From Pseudobacteriovorax sp. (GTDB lineage: Bacteria > Bdellovibrionota_B > Oligoflexia > Oligoflexales > Oligoflexaceae), in NCBI GenBank assembly GCA_013215145.1, contig JABSRP010000001.1, positions 78,348-142,347 on the forward strand: 64,000 nt of DNA. Reading direction: 5' to 3'. The number at the start of each line of letters is the position of its first letter. Position 1 is the first letter of the stretch. Positions 57,184-64,000 of the stretch are shown one piece after another. The notes under the pieces are model-generated. The model saw only the letters and a program-made list of their open reading frames with translations, had not been told where the DNA came from and did not search any database. The position numbers and the translations under genes were made by a program.

Positions 57184-57365
57184 ATATTAGAGAACAGAGT
57201 TGGGCAAGGAAACGAATTGGCCTTAAGCCGATTAAGGTTGTCATTCGAAACTGCCGCATATGTGACGTTTTGTTTGAAACAGTGAGCGAGCGAACATGCG
57301 AGGATTGCAAGAAAAGAATAGATCGGTCAACCGTAGCGGCATTGCAGGGATTTGAGGTGATATAG
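57144..57365 (+). CDS. Small prophage protein with two CxxC pairs
   Basis: 73 residues. CRICD and CEDCKK give a C-x2-C...C-x2-C pattern (spacing 11) typical of small zinc-ribbon proteins. It starts 40 bp inside the end of the membrane-protein gene and ends 1 bp before the next start, so it is tightly packed. Function unknown. Confidence 0.6.
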   Translation: MGEVKRLSTTEHLNIREQSWARKRIGLKPIKVVIRNCRICDVLFETVSERTCEDCKKRIDRSTVAALQGFEVI

Positions 57366-57366
57366 C

Positions 57367-58128
57367 GTGAGGATAATACTACTCTCCGGCTTGGTTTCGC
57401 TGCTTGTTTCTTGCGAGTACCCCAGGCAGGTTCCTTTGGCAGACAGTCCTCAATCAATTTACGCCAGAAATATCAAATCGGTATGGGAAGTGTCTGATAT
57501 CTACTTTGAAGCTGACGGAACCAAAATAAAAGAAGGTGAGATCTGGTATCGGAAATCTGGCCCAATATTGATTGCAGCTCCACATGAACCGAGCGACAGA
57601 TTTACCGGCGACATTGTCTTTGAGATATGCCGGATAAATCCTGAATTTAGTTGCCTAGTTGCCAAAAATTTCAGATCGGATCGCGATGGCAGGCTTCGAT
57701 ACAATGTGAACAGACCGACAATTACAAACGGCAGTGATTCATGTGATCGACCGAATAGATTTGCCTACCGCATTTTTCAAAATTTTCGTGAATATCTGGA
57801 GAGATCGAGCGTGAGGCTTTACGTAGAAATCCATGGAAATAGCCGACCCCTGTCTCAAAATGCGATCGAAATTGCTCACGAAGGAATTAACGCCATAAGA
57901 ATTGAACAGGCGTTTTCGGGGCTTCCAGTAAAGATAGAAGGTTTGAGCTTTATTCATTTTAGGGCAAGAGAAGCAAAAGCCTGCGGCACTCTTGATGTCA
58001 TGCCGTCTAGTATACACCTGGAACTTCCCTTTGATTTTCGAGATCCAGATAAGCCCGTCGGCAAAAATATCGCAGCAAATCTGAATAACGCTATAAAAAG
58101 GCTGGATTTGGTCAGTTTCGGAAGCTAA
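57367..58128 (+). CDS. Prophage-encoded lipoprotein with N-formylglutamate-amidohydrolase-like features
   Basis: 253 residues, GTG start. The first 16 residues form a leader with lipobox LVSC. Then IAAPHEPSDRFTGD (about 70) and YVEIHGNS (about 150) resemble the metal-site pieces of N-formylglutamate amidohydrolase-like hydrolases. The last third includes paired Cys. A lipoprotein hydrolase inside a prophage suggests a cargo (moron) gene. It could also be a host-surface-modifying factor; the call is by motif only. Confidence 0.4.
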   Translation: MRIILLSGLVSLLVSCEYPRQVPLADSPQSIYARNIKSVWEVSDIYFEADGTKIKEGEIWYRKSGPILIAAPHEPSDRFTGDIVFEICRINPEFSCLVAKNFRSDRDGRLRYNVNRPTITNGSDSCDRPNRFAYRIFQNFREYLERSSVRLYVEIHGNSRPLSQNAIEIAHEGINAIRIEQAFSGLPVKIEGLSFIHFRAREAKACGTLDVMPSSIHLELPFDFRDPDKPVGKNIAANLNNAIKRLDLVSFGS

Positions 58129-58177
58129 ATTAGCTATTTGCCTTTATTGTAGATATCTAGGGAAGAGCTAACTATTG

Positions 58178-59062
58178 CTAAGCGTTGTTTGCAGAGTTTT
58201 GAATTTCAGCTAACCGGCCCCAAACCTGTCGTCCCACTATTCCGTCAACTATCAGATTTTGATTCCGCTGAAACTGGATGACAGCTCCTTCTGTTATTGG
58301 CCCAAATACCCCATCTATACTCAAGGAAAAATCCGCCAGTAAATTTAGATTGTATTGCAGAACACTAACAAGCCTTCCTACGTCACCCTTACGAATAACG
58401 CTAAATTGCGGTTTTATTGTCACATTCTCTATAGGTATTGTTTTACCTTCATTGAAATCTAATCCATAATTCTCTTCAAGTGACTTGATACTTGCCGCTA
58501 CGCCGACTTGCTGGCTCACTGCGTTCTCATCGAAACGGCCATCAGATACGTATTTTCCTTTTTGATATTGGTTGGTCATGCTCCAAAGATAAGGCGATCG
58601 TTTGGGAGGAGTAGTGCGTCGGCCTGCTCCCGTTTCATATCCAAATCCATTGTATGCTTGGCAGTAGTGCAGAATTTTTTCAATAGAGTCTAATTTGCCA
58701 CCTAGCTCTCTCAGAATTCCCCTTTTTAAATTTAGAGCGTCAATGGCCGATTCTTCAAAGGTGTACCGAGTGCCGTTATTAGGTGGATCTTTTGGCCTTC
58801 CTCTTGGGACTCGAACTGTCCGCTTCGAGAGTGAATCGCCGTTATGAAGGTGTTTTTTAAAGCTGGAGCTGCTTTCTAAGCTATGAATTGCTCCGATAAC
58901 AAACCAAGGAATATCTGTGTGCTTTTGGATTTTTTGATATCGATTTTTGTTTTTATATATTGTATTTGCTACGTTTTTGACAATAGATGCTGTTGAAGGA
59001 TTAATTTCAACACTTTGCCATAGTGAGCTATATTTTGCTTTAAGGTCATAAAAATTTATCAT
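58178..59062 (-). CDS. Endolysin: lysozyme-like domain plus peptidoglycan-binding domain
   Basis: 294 residues. The N-terminal domain (about 40-150) has WFVIGAIHSLESSSSFKKHL followed by HNGDSL, a pattern of lysozyme-like muramidases with a catalytic Glu in the LES segment. The C-terminal PG_binding_1 domain (about 225-285) shows DGVFGPITEGAVIQFQ and DGIVGRQVWG. Likely the phage lysin. It does not carry a signal peptide, so a holin or other export route is expected; none was seen. Confidence 0.7.
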   Translation of the reverse strand: MINFYDLKAKYSSLWQSVEINPSTASIVKNVANTIYKNKNRYQKIQKHTDIPWFVIGAIHSLESSSSFKKHLHNGDSLSKRTVRVPRGRPKDPPNNGTRYTFEESAIDALNLKRGILRELGGKLDSIEKILHYCQAYNGFGYETGAGRRTTPPKRSPYLWSMTNQYQKGKYVSDGRFDENAVSQQVGVAASIKSLEENYGLDFNEGKTIPIENVTIKPQFSVIRKGDVGRLVSVLQYNLNLLADFSLSIDGVFGPITEGAVIQFQRNQNLIVDGIVGRQVWGRLAEIQNSANNA

Positions 59063-59191
59063 AGGTGACTTTCTTCTTTTTTTAATTGGATATCTGAGGT
59101 TCCTGTTAGGATTTGGGTTTTGTTAGGCAGGTATCGAGTTGACGATTTGATGAGGGAATTGCGATGCTACAGGCACCGCATTGTAGGATGT

Positions 59192-59917
59192 TTATTTTCT
59201 ACAGCAGACTGAATAGGCTGTGAGCCTAGCCCCTTGATTGCTGGTTGATGGGGAAATTGCACTGCAAAAGTATTCTCTACTCGAAGTTGTTGGATGAGAA
59301 TCAACCAAGCTAGCCCCGGTTGCGCTACATCCTCCTCCAGTTAAAATCTCCTGACTTTCACACGCTGCCCTAGATCTAAGGTTTCTAAATCCTGGGATTG
59401 GTCCCGTCACAACCCTCCTAGTCAGACAGCTCGAAAGACCTCCGGCAGGTCCTGTATCACCTTTTTCACCTTTTTCACCTCTGGGGCCTTCATCGCCGGT
59501 ATCGCCTTTATCACCTTTGTCGCCTTTGACACCTTGCTGTCCTTCGATCCCTTGCGGTCCTCGATCTCCTTTCAAATCAACCTTAGAACCTAGCCATTTA
59601 CCTTCAACAAAATCGATGAGCTTTCTACCGTCGGCGTCATAAAGAGCGCCGGAGTCTAGGAGAATACTAGAGTCTATATACAACTCTCCCACATTGACCT
59701 TTCCAGAAAGATCATGTTTCGAATTTAAGCCGTCGACGCAGTAAAGAGGGATCTTCTCATTCGTGGCGTTGAATCTAAAAATACAAAAGTTTTGTTGGTT
59801 TACAGGCTCAATCCTGTCCGCAAACTGCGGTGTTCCTCCTCTGTCCGGCTCGACAAATTGGCTGTAAGTGAGAGTTGATAAAAAAAGTGATAGGATAAAG
59901 AAAAGAGATTTAAGCAT
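59192..59917 (-). CDS. Secreted collagen-like protein
   Basis: 241 residues. A signal peptide (about 1-20) ends in TYSQF. Residues about 118-160 are a Gly-X-Y collagen repeat of 14 triplets rich in GDK, GDT and GEK. The C-terminal 75 residues hold six to seven cysteines with GGGC and YSVCCR, like a disulphide-rich head. Collagen-like triple helices occur in phage fibres, but a cleavable leader on a phage fibre would be odd; it may be a secreted effector or host-surface fibre. Confidence 0.6.
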   Translation of the reverse strand: MLKSLFFILSLFLSTLTYSQFVEPDRGGTPQFADRIEPVNQQNFCIFRFNATNEKIPLYCVDGLNSKHDLSGKVNVGELYIDSSILLDSGALYDADGRKLIDFVEGKWLGSKVDLKGDRGPQGIEGQQGVKGDKGDKGDTGDEGPRGEKGEKGDTGPAGGLSSCLTRRVVTGPIPGFRNLRSRAACESQEILTGGGCSATGASLVDSHPTTSSREYFCSAISPSTSNQGARLTAYSVCCRK

Positions 59918-59983
59918 AGATGCTCCTTATAAAATTGTGGCCAGGACGGCCTGAAAGACTTATTTTGGGATGGGTCTGAAAAA

Positions 59984-60796
59984 TTAGGTTCCGCACATAC
60001 CTTCACACTCGTTTACGATGCCGTCTTTTTCACCGTCAGAATCAATATCCAGAACCGCCTCACCTAGAGGCTTGCAGCTACGGTGCAGATAATTTTCATG
60101 ATGAAGCTTGGGTAGGTTTCTGATGAACTTATCGAAGCTTACCGCCTTCTCAAAGTCTTTTGGGCTGGCATCCTTAAGTTCCAGCCAGCTCTCGTTCGAG
60201 CGATATGGGCAAAGCCAACACGCAGATTTAGGCGGGAGCCGTTTACCTATACTTTTAATAAATTCGAGGCAATCGGTCCTGCTGAAGTTGCCGTCGATTA
60301 AAGGGTAAGAATTAGAAATCCATTTTACCCTGCTTTCTTTCATTCTTTCGATCTCATCTGTCGATATACCTAGAATGACTTCGATCTTATGTTTCATGTG
60401 TTTTCTTGGCTTGTACCCCAACACATCTCTAATCTTGCTTTGGACAGCTTTGATTTTGTAGTCGCCGGTGCATTGTCTGAGCCCCATTCCAATTTTTCCA
60501 TTTGGTTTTTTTATGAAAAATGGAGGCGTAGCAAATCTAGAGTTTAGAATGGTGTCGAGTGCGATATTACCCTTGGATGTGGTATAGATGGGAAATGATT
60601 TGATATTGGCTTGTAAATATTCCAGATACTTATAGACGCTCTCCGGCTCTGCTCCCGTATCCGCAAAAATTGCGAAATCGGGCAAATTTTCTAACTTTTC
60701 AGTTTCATACAGCCATGCAAGACAGCTAGACTGAACTCCAGCACCTAGCGACAAAACCCTAACTTTTCGCTCCAACGGATATTTATTAGTATTCAT
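59984..60796 (-). CDS. Phage PAPS-reductase-like PP-loop ATPase
   Basis: 270 residues. The PP-loop SLGAGVQSS lies at 16-24 (a variant of SGGxxS). Downstream, FADTGAEP and the CWLCPYRSNESW cysteine block with CEGMCG at the end fit the adenylating PAPS-reductase family of phages (DndC/IbrA-like). Members activate a substrate with ATP, often to add sulphur. It does not carry the CysH ECGLH motif, so it is probably not assimilatory. Confidence 0.65.
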   Translation of the reverse strand: MNTNKYPLERKVRVLSLGAGVQSSCLAWLYETEKLENLPDFAIFADTGAEPESVYKYLEYLQANIKSFPIYTTSKGNIALDTILNSRFATPPFFIKKPNGKIGMGLRQCTGDYKIKAVQSKIRDVLGYKPRKHMKHKIEVILGISTDEIERMKESRVKWISNSYPLIDGNFSRTDCLEFIKSIGKRLPPKSACWLCPYRSNESWLELKDASPKDFEKAVSFDKFIRNLPKLHHENYLHRSCKPLGEAVLDIDSDGEKDGIVNECEGMCGT

Positions 60797-60811
60797 GTCG
60801 GCATTCTCTTT

Positions 60812-61174
60812 CTATTTGACCCAGTAGGAAGGCTTTGATCTTGAGTCGAGGTGTAGGTATCCAGAGTAGATCCCGATACCCTTAAATCCGTATTTAAATG
60901 CAAGAAGTAAAAGCTCAAATTGCTCGGACATCGAGTAGTGCCACAGCCTAAAATCTGTGGCGTTGCCTTTGATATGCTCACTATTATCTGAGCTACCAGG
61001 CAACGTCTTATTGTACTGCTTACATCTATGCCAGCTATTCACAATCATTGGTTTTCCAAACTCATAGCGAAGAGACTGTACTCGAATTAGATGTTCTTGA
61101 TTAACCATTGGCTTGCACTTATCACAAGGACAGCGGATCTCGTCTAATTTAAAATGCTCGGTTTCTAGTATCAA
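60812..61174 (-). CDS. Peptidase M15-like D,D- or L,D-endolysin
   Basis: 120 residues, TTG start overlapping the gp48 stop (TTGA). Zinc ligands appear as His67 and Asp74 in SEHIKGNATD and His108 in YLHLD, the M15 pattern. It cleaves stem-peptide bonds. It may be a second lysin or a tail lysin, since it lies with baseplate genes. Confidence 0.75.
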   Translation of the reverse strand: MILETEHFKLDEIRCPCDKCKPMVNQEHLIRVQSLRYEFGKPMIVNSWHRCKQYNKTLPGSSDNSEHIKGNATDFRLWHYSMSEQFELLLLAFKYGFKGIGIYSGYLHLDSRSKPSYWVK

Positions 61175-61548
61175 AGGGTTCGGTACTCAAATTTAATATG
61201 GGCGAGTTTTACTTTTTCAATTGCAGATTTGATGCTCTCAAGCTCACTTGGCGGGATTTCTGAAATGCGATAAACTGCTGGTGTGCCTTGTATTTGTTCT
61301 AAGATGAGCCTAAAGTCGGAGATCTCTAGTAAATAGTTAAAATACGATTCGAAAGTGTGATCCGGAAGAACTGGACCGATGAAGTCTTGGACGGATGAGA
61401 AAAAGCTGTCTCCGAGACTAGACTCTATATAACTTTCTGCCCGTACGAATACAAGTGAAATTCCAAGTAGCAAATTCTCTAGCTTTTCGTTTTGCCAGAT
61501 TTTTCCGGTGGGAAGCAATAATTTTAGAGCCAAAGAAAACTTATTCAA
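61171..61548 (-). CDS. Tail protein gp48/YmfQ-like (DUF2313)
   Basis: 125 residues, TTG start. LLPTGKIWQNE then LLLGIS fits the LLPxGxxW start of YmfQ/gp48 baseplate-associated proteins. It overlaps gp47 by 8 bp and follows it, in Mu order. Confidence 0.65.
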   Translation of the reverse strand: MNKFSLALKLLLPTGKIWQNEKLENLLLGISLVFVRAESYIESSLGDSFFSSVQDFIGPVLPDHTFESYFNYLLEISDFRLILEQIQGTPAVYRISEIPPSELESIKSAIEKVKLAHIKFEYRTL

Positions 61549-62611
61549 CGAAGTCTACTCCTACCACCACAGCAAGCTGACCGAACACTACCTCAATATT
61601 CTCAGTAGGCTCTAAAAGCTCATTGTCTATCTCACCCTCTGCTAGCGATATGGCTTCTCGAATCTGAGAGATAAGGATTGTTCCTCTATTAGTCGCTCCG
61701 TCTCCGACCTCAGCGTTCCTAAAAAAGAAGTCTCTAAGTTCCTGCTCAATCTCAAACCTAACTTTCGGCGTATCTGGCCTGACTCTAATTCTAGGTCTTA
61801 CTTCAAATTCAATCGGAACAAATAGGTTGACCTCAGCTCCAATTGGCGCTCTTTGCTTAAGGTAGAAATGCACTTCTTTGAATTTTTCAGAGTCTTCGAT
61901 AGGTATGATATCATCTTGATTATCAAGGACAAAAGTTACGCCAACAGCGTTAGATCTTCCCTGGTAATTTGAAAATGCCCAAGCTCTTGTGACTCCTGGC
62001 ACTTCCAGCGCCCAAAACTCATAGTCTCTAATTGATCCACCTCTGGGAGGGTTTTTGATTCTATCAAGGATTCTCACTCTGAATTCATCATCTGATTCTA
62101 CATCGGAGGCTCCTGTTAATCCGGCTCCCCCTACTTCGATACTAGAATTAATTCCAGCTATGGGGTTAACGAGCGTGAGAATTGTACCTGGAGGCTGATT
62201 CTTATTTCTTCCTGTTTCAACCGATTCCACCTTAACGGGTTTGGTTTCTTGACCTAGTATTTGACGTTCGGTCGTGGCGTACTGATTTCCAAAATCATCT
62301 TGCATCAGTGTGCCTTTTACTACCTGCGTGAACTGAGTCGATTCGATGAACACTTCACCTGACGCTATCGATGCTCTTTTTCTACTTACTCCAAAAATTG
62401 CAGCCCATCTTTCAAGAACAACTGACTTTGCGGAATCTGGCAATAGAGCGCTAGCAAGGTTGTCTGCGTAGATGTAAAGACTTAGTATCGTTGCTGCGAT
62501 TGCATTTGATATGATTCTTGTGACTGAAAAACGAGGCTTTTTCTGAGGACTGGTCTGGGAGGAAATAAGCTCGAATGACTGGGATCTTAGATCATTAAGT
62601 GATGGTCTCAC
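61541..62611 (-). CDS. Baseplate protein J (gp47-like)
   Basis: About 356 residues. The core DVESDDEFRVRIL, GGSIRDYEFWALEVPGV and a late QIREAISLAEGEI are typical of Baseplate_J. The start GTG 62611 is preferred because AGGAGG lies 12 nt before it; the TTG at 62623 touches the AGGAGG, which is too close. It forms the baseplate wedge of contractile-tailed phages. Confidence 0.8.
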   Translation of the reverse strand: MRPSLNDLRSQSFELISSQTSPQKKPRFSVTRIISNAIAATILSLYIYADNLASALLPDSAKSVVLERWAAIFGVSRKRASIASGEVFIESTQFTQVVKGTLMQDDFGNQYATTERQILGQETKPVKVESVETGRNKNQPPGTILTLVNPIAGINSSIEVGGAGLTGASDVESDDEFRVRILDRIKNPPRGGSIRDYEFWALEVPGVTRAWAFSNYQGRSNAVGVTFVLDNQDDIIPIEDSEKFKEVHFYLKQRAPIGAEVNLFVPIEFEVRPRIRVRPDTPKVRFEIEQELRDFFFRNAEVGDGATNRGTILISQIREAISLAEGEIDNELLEPTENIEVVFGQLAVVVGVDFVE

Positions 62612-62927
62612 GAAGTAGGTCAACCTCCTTTTTAACGGGGCTAATTTGAACTATGGTTGATTCGTCTCTATATTCTGCCGAAACTGCGAGACTTTCTAGC
62701 CAGCCATCATCAACCAACCACTCAAGAGCGTCAGTTGCATACTGCTCGGCTAAGACGAGGTTTTGAGGCGTTTTCTTTTCTCGAACTAGGGTGTAGAGTT
62801 TCGAGCCGAAATCAGGATCTTCCCAGTATGGATCTTGCTCACTTTGATCAGAAAAAAGTGATATGGCAATTAGAGTGTCAATAATGTCATCTAAAGTTTC
62901 TGGATTGAAAATCGATATATCTAGCAT
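62595..62927 (-). CDS. gp46-like baseplate protein
   Basis: 110 residues. DPYWEDPDFGSKLYTL and the AEQYATDALEWLVDDGW segment are the phage GP46 pattern. It overlaps the methyltransferase stop by 7 bp and runs into gp47 with a 17-29 bp overlap, so translation is coupled. Confidence 0.75.
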   Translation of the reverse strand: MLDISIFNPETLDDIIDTLIAISLFSDQSEQDPYWEDPDFGSKLYTLVREKKTPQNLVLAEQYATDALEWLVDDGWLESLAVSAEYRDESTIVQISPVKKEVDLLRETIT

Positions 62928-63682
62928 TTTATTCCCATAAGAATTTCAAAAGCAAGTTTTGCCTGCATTGGCACGACGGCGTTTCCTAAACACTTATTTC
63001 TGTGTATCCGATTGGAAAGCCCATAAGCCACTCGACTAACTGCGGGTTGAGTGGACCAGTAATCTGGCCAGATTTTATAGGCTTCATTCTTTTTGGCCAG
63101 AGATTTCTTGTTGCCATTGAATCTAGGGATGGTCGAAATTTTCCTCCAGGCTTTTGAAAGCCGCTGCCTTCCGAGGCCATGGGAGTAGGCAAGTAAAAAG
63201 AATCTTTCGCGTAGGTGCGGCGCACCAATCGAGGCAGCGGATACAATGTGCCAGCGGCAGTCATACCCTGCGCCGGAAAGTCTTTCAACGATGACACGCA
63301 GTCCTCTTTTTCTGATTGCAGGCACATTTTCAAGGAATATGAACGGGGATCTCGCTTTAAAGGCCAATTCACAGATTTTAAGACCAAGCGAGCTTCTCTC
63401 TCCTTCCAATCCCTTGCCTTTTCCAGCAATGCTGATGTCTTGGCAGGGAAAACCCGCGCAAATAATGTCAATTTCTCCATCAAATAACTCTAAAGGTAGC
63501 GTGTTAACATCTGGGAATATAGGCGCTTTTGGTAGGTATCCATCGTCAATCCTAGCCCTTAACACTTTTCTTGGGTAATCAGCGATTTCGCAGTATGCTA
63601 GAGGTTTAGCGTAGTCTTCAAGTCCCAACGCGATCCCACCAATTCCTGTGCAAAGATCTAAACTATTTAATTTTTCCGGCAC
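62921..63682 (-). CDS. DNA (cytosine-5) methyltransferase, small phage type
   Basis: 253 residues from GTG 63682; the ATG at 63754 would overlap the upstream gene by 92 bp. Motif I LDLCTGIGG, catalytic Cys80 in GFPCQ, ENV (118-120), RER (158-160) and GNAVVP (233-238) are all intact. The region between motifs VIII and IX (about 165-205) is very short, so the target-recognition part is small and the recognised sequence cannot be guessed. The gene sits between a small phage gene and gp46 and may shield phage DNA from restriction. Confidence 0.85.
   Translation of the reverse strand: MPEKLNSLDLCTGIGGIALGLEDYAKPLAYCEIADYPRKVLRARIDDGYLPKAPIFPDVNTLPLELFDGEIDIICAGFPCQDISIAGKGKGLEGERSSLGLKICELAFKARSPFIFLENVPAIRKRGLRVIVERLSGAGYDCRWHIVSAASIGAPHLRERFFLLAYSHGLGRQRLSKAWRKISTIPRFNGNKKSLAKKNEAYKIWPDYWSTQPAVSRVAYGLSNRIHRNKCLGNAVVPMQAKLAFEILMGIKC
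62986..63483 (-). CDS. Nested alternate-frame ORF inside the methyltransferase gene
   Basis: 165 codons without a stop, in another frame of the same strand and wholly within the methyltransferase. The product has LFARVFPAKTSALLEKARD, LPTPMASEGSG and LNPQLVEWLMGFPIGYTE. Similar LPTPTA...VEWLMGFP patterns occur in annotated phage proteins, partly as frame-shifted readings of methyltransferase motifs IV and X. It could be an overprinted gene or a conserved shadow. No Shine-Dalgarno was checked beyond eye. Confidence 0.3.
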   Translation of the reverse strand: MMEKLTLFARVFPAKTSALLEKARDWKEREARLVLKSVNWPLKRDPRSYSLKMCLQSEKEDCVSSLKDFPAQGMTAAGTLYPLPRLVRRTYAKDSFYLPTPMASEGSGFQKPGGKFRPSLDSMATRNLWPKRMKPIKSGQITGPLNPQLVEWLMGFPIGYTEISV

Positions 63683-63878
63683 TTGTAGTCTGCCCTGTCT
63701 GCGCCGAAGCTGATCCAGTTGTTGATACCGGAATACCTGCTGTGACTTCAGCATTGTCTGTGATGTGTTTGACGATGGCTTTAGCTATAGCATCCCATAA
63801 CTTAGCATGATCCGATTTGTTTGCGACGGCATCGACCGCGGCCTTAAGCTCAGATCCAAGACTTGCTCCGTTCATCAT
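63663..63878 (-). CDS. Small phage protein
   Basis: 71 residues. WDAIAKAIVKHITDNAEV then a Thr/Ser/Gly-rich end with VSTTGSASAQTG is a familiar small virion- or assembly-gene pattern in tailed phages. Its ATG overlaps the upstream stop (TGATG type), and it runs into the methyltransferase start. Confidence 0.6.
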   Translation of the reverse strand: MMNGASLGSELKAAVDAVANKSDHAKLWDAIAKAIVKHITDNAEVTAGIPVSTTGSASAQTGQTTSAGKIK

Positions 63879-64000
63879 AGCTTAAATTTCTCCAGTTTTT
63901 GCTTTAATGCAGGAAAACCGGCTCCTAAGAGTTTCATAGGTCCTAGCATGGTGTTCGTTGTTGCTTTTATGACTTCATCCATCCAGTCGGTAAGTGTTGC
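63875..64000 (-). CDS. C-terminal end of a phage gene (truncated by the window)
   Basis: The last 41 codons of an open frame ending in TGA at 63877-63875. The product ends GFPALKQKLEKFKL. It overlaps the next ATG, so it is the upstream partner in the same transcript. Too little is visible to name it. Confidence 0.55.
   Translation of the reverse strand, partial: ATLTDWMDEVIKATTNTMLGPMKLLGAGFPALKQKLEKFKL

Larger units (their letters stand above)
54562..64000. mobile_element. Left part of a myovirus-type prophage (continues beyond the window)
   Basis: From the tRNA-like boundary onwards, gene content changes completely: replication-type winged-helix protein, membrane protein, small zinc-finger-like protein, then on minus lysozyme, PP-loop ATPase, M15 peptidase, gp48, gp47, gp46, cytosine methyltransferase and more phage genes. 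The gp46-gp47-gp48 order matches Mu-like phages. The left edge is placed at the tRNA-like structure by inference. No integrase, terminase or capsid is visible here, and the element runs off the right end. Confidence 0.7.

Noticed and set aside
59456..59575. Short DNA repeats near 59.5 kb
   Set aside because: They arise from the Gly-X-Y codons of the collagen-like gene.
1..64000. CRISPR arrays, insertion sequences, rRNA genes or riboswitches
   Set aside because: No regular repeat-spacer series, transposase, rRNA stretch or known riboswitch core was seen.

Overview
The window reads as a chromosomal segment of a flagellated Gram-negative bacterium with lipopolysaccharide, followed by the left part of a myovirus-type prophage. 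The envelope genes (OmpA-type porin, many lipobox proteins, a heptose-activating HldE) and the flagellar operon with FlbD and MotE suggest a delta-proteobacterial or Bdellovibrionota/Oligoflexia-like lineage. That placement is inferred from gene content, not from a marker tree. Coding density is high, and TTG and GTG starts are frequent.

Layout. 0.04-3.2 kb: a permease fused to a secreted VCBS/ASPIC-type domain. 3.2-9.7 kb (minus): prkA-yeaH-spoVR with a downstream envelope protein 5 bp away. 9.9-11.0 kb: prfB, which needs a +1 programmed frameshift. 11.0-16.0 kb (plus): flbD, a secreted TPR protein, a sensor-less chemoreceptor and a small companion. 16-21.6 kb (minus): a ChaN-like protein, two small-function genes, purN, fmt and an acyltransferase. 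21.6-31.8 kb (minus): a tight ten-gene flagellar operon (AMIN/TPR protein, enhancer-binding protein without GAFTGA, flgB, flgC, fliE, fliF, fliH, fliI, fliJ, motE), without fliG, closed by an intrinsic terminator. 32-39 kb: hldE, nrdAB with candidate NrdR and DnaA sites, a membrane protein and ung. 39-42.9 kb: response regulator, sterol-desaturase-like enzyme and amidohydrolase.

42.9-54.2 kb is accessory-looking and rich in lipoproteins: two tandem paralogues sharing a CGD-x-YV block (one with a beta-gamma-crystallin-like tail), a penicillin-acylase gene broken by a one-base frameshift at an A6 run, a lipoprotein/OmpA pair and further lipoproteins.

54.4-64 kb: two tRNA-like structures mark the edge of a prophage. 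Its left arm (plus) has a winged-helix replication-type protein and a membrane protein whose gene holds a dense cluster of CTGAAA/TTTCAG hexamers. Its right arm (minus, read towards the left) has Mu-order gp46-gp47-gp48 baseplate genes, an embedded cytosine methyltransferase, an M15 peptidase, a PP-loop ATPase, a secreted collagen-like protein and a lysozyme with a peptidoglycan-binding domain. No integrase, capsid or terminase gene is inside the window, so the element continues to the right.

All functional calls come from reading motifs by eye; no database search was run.
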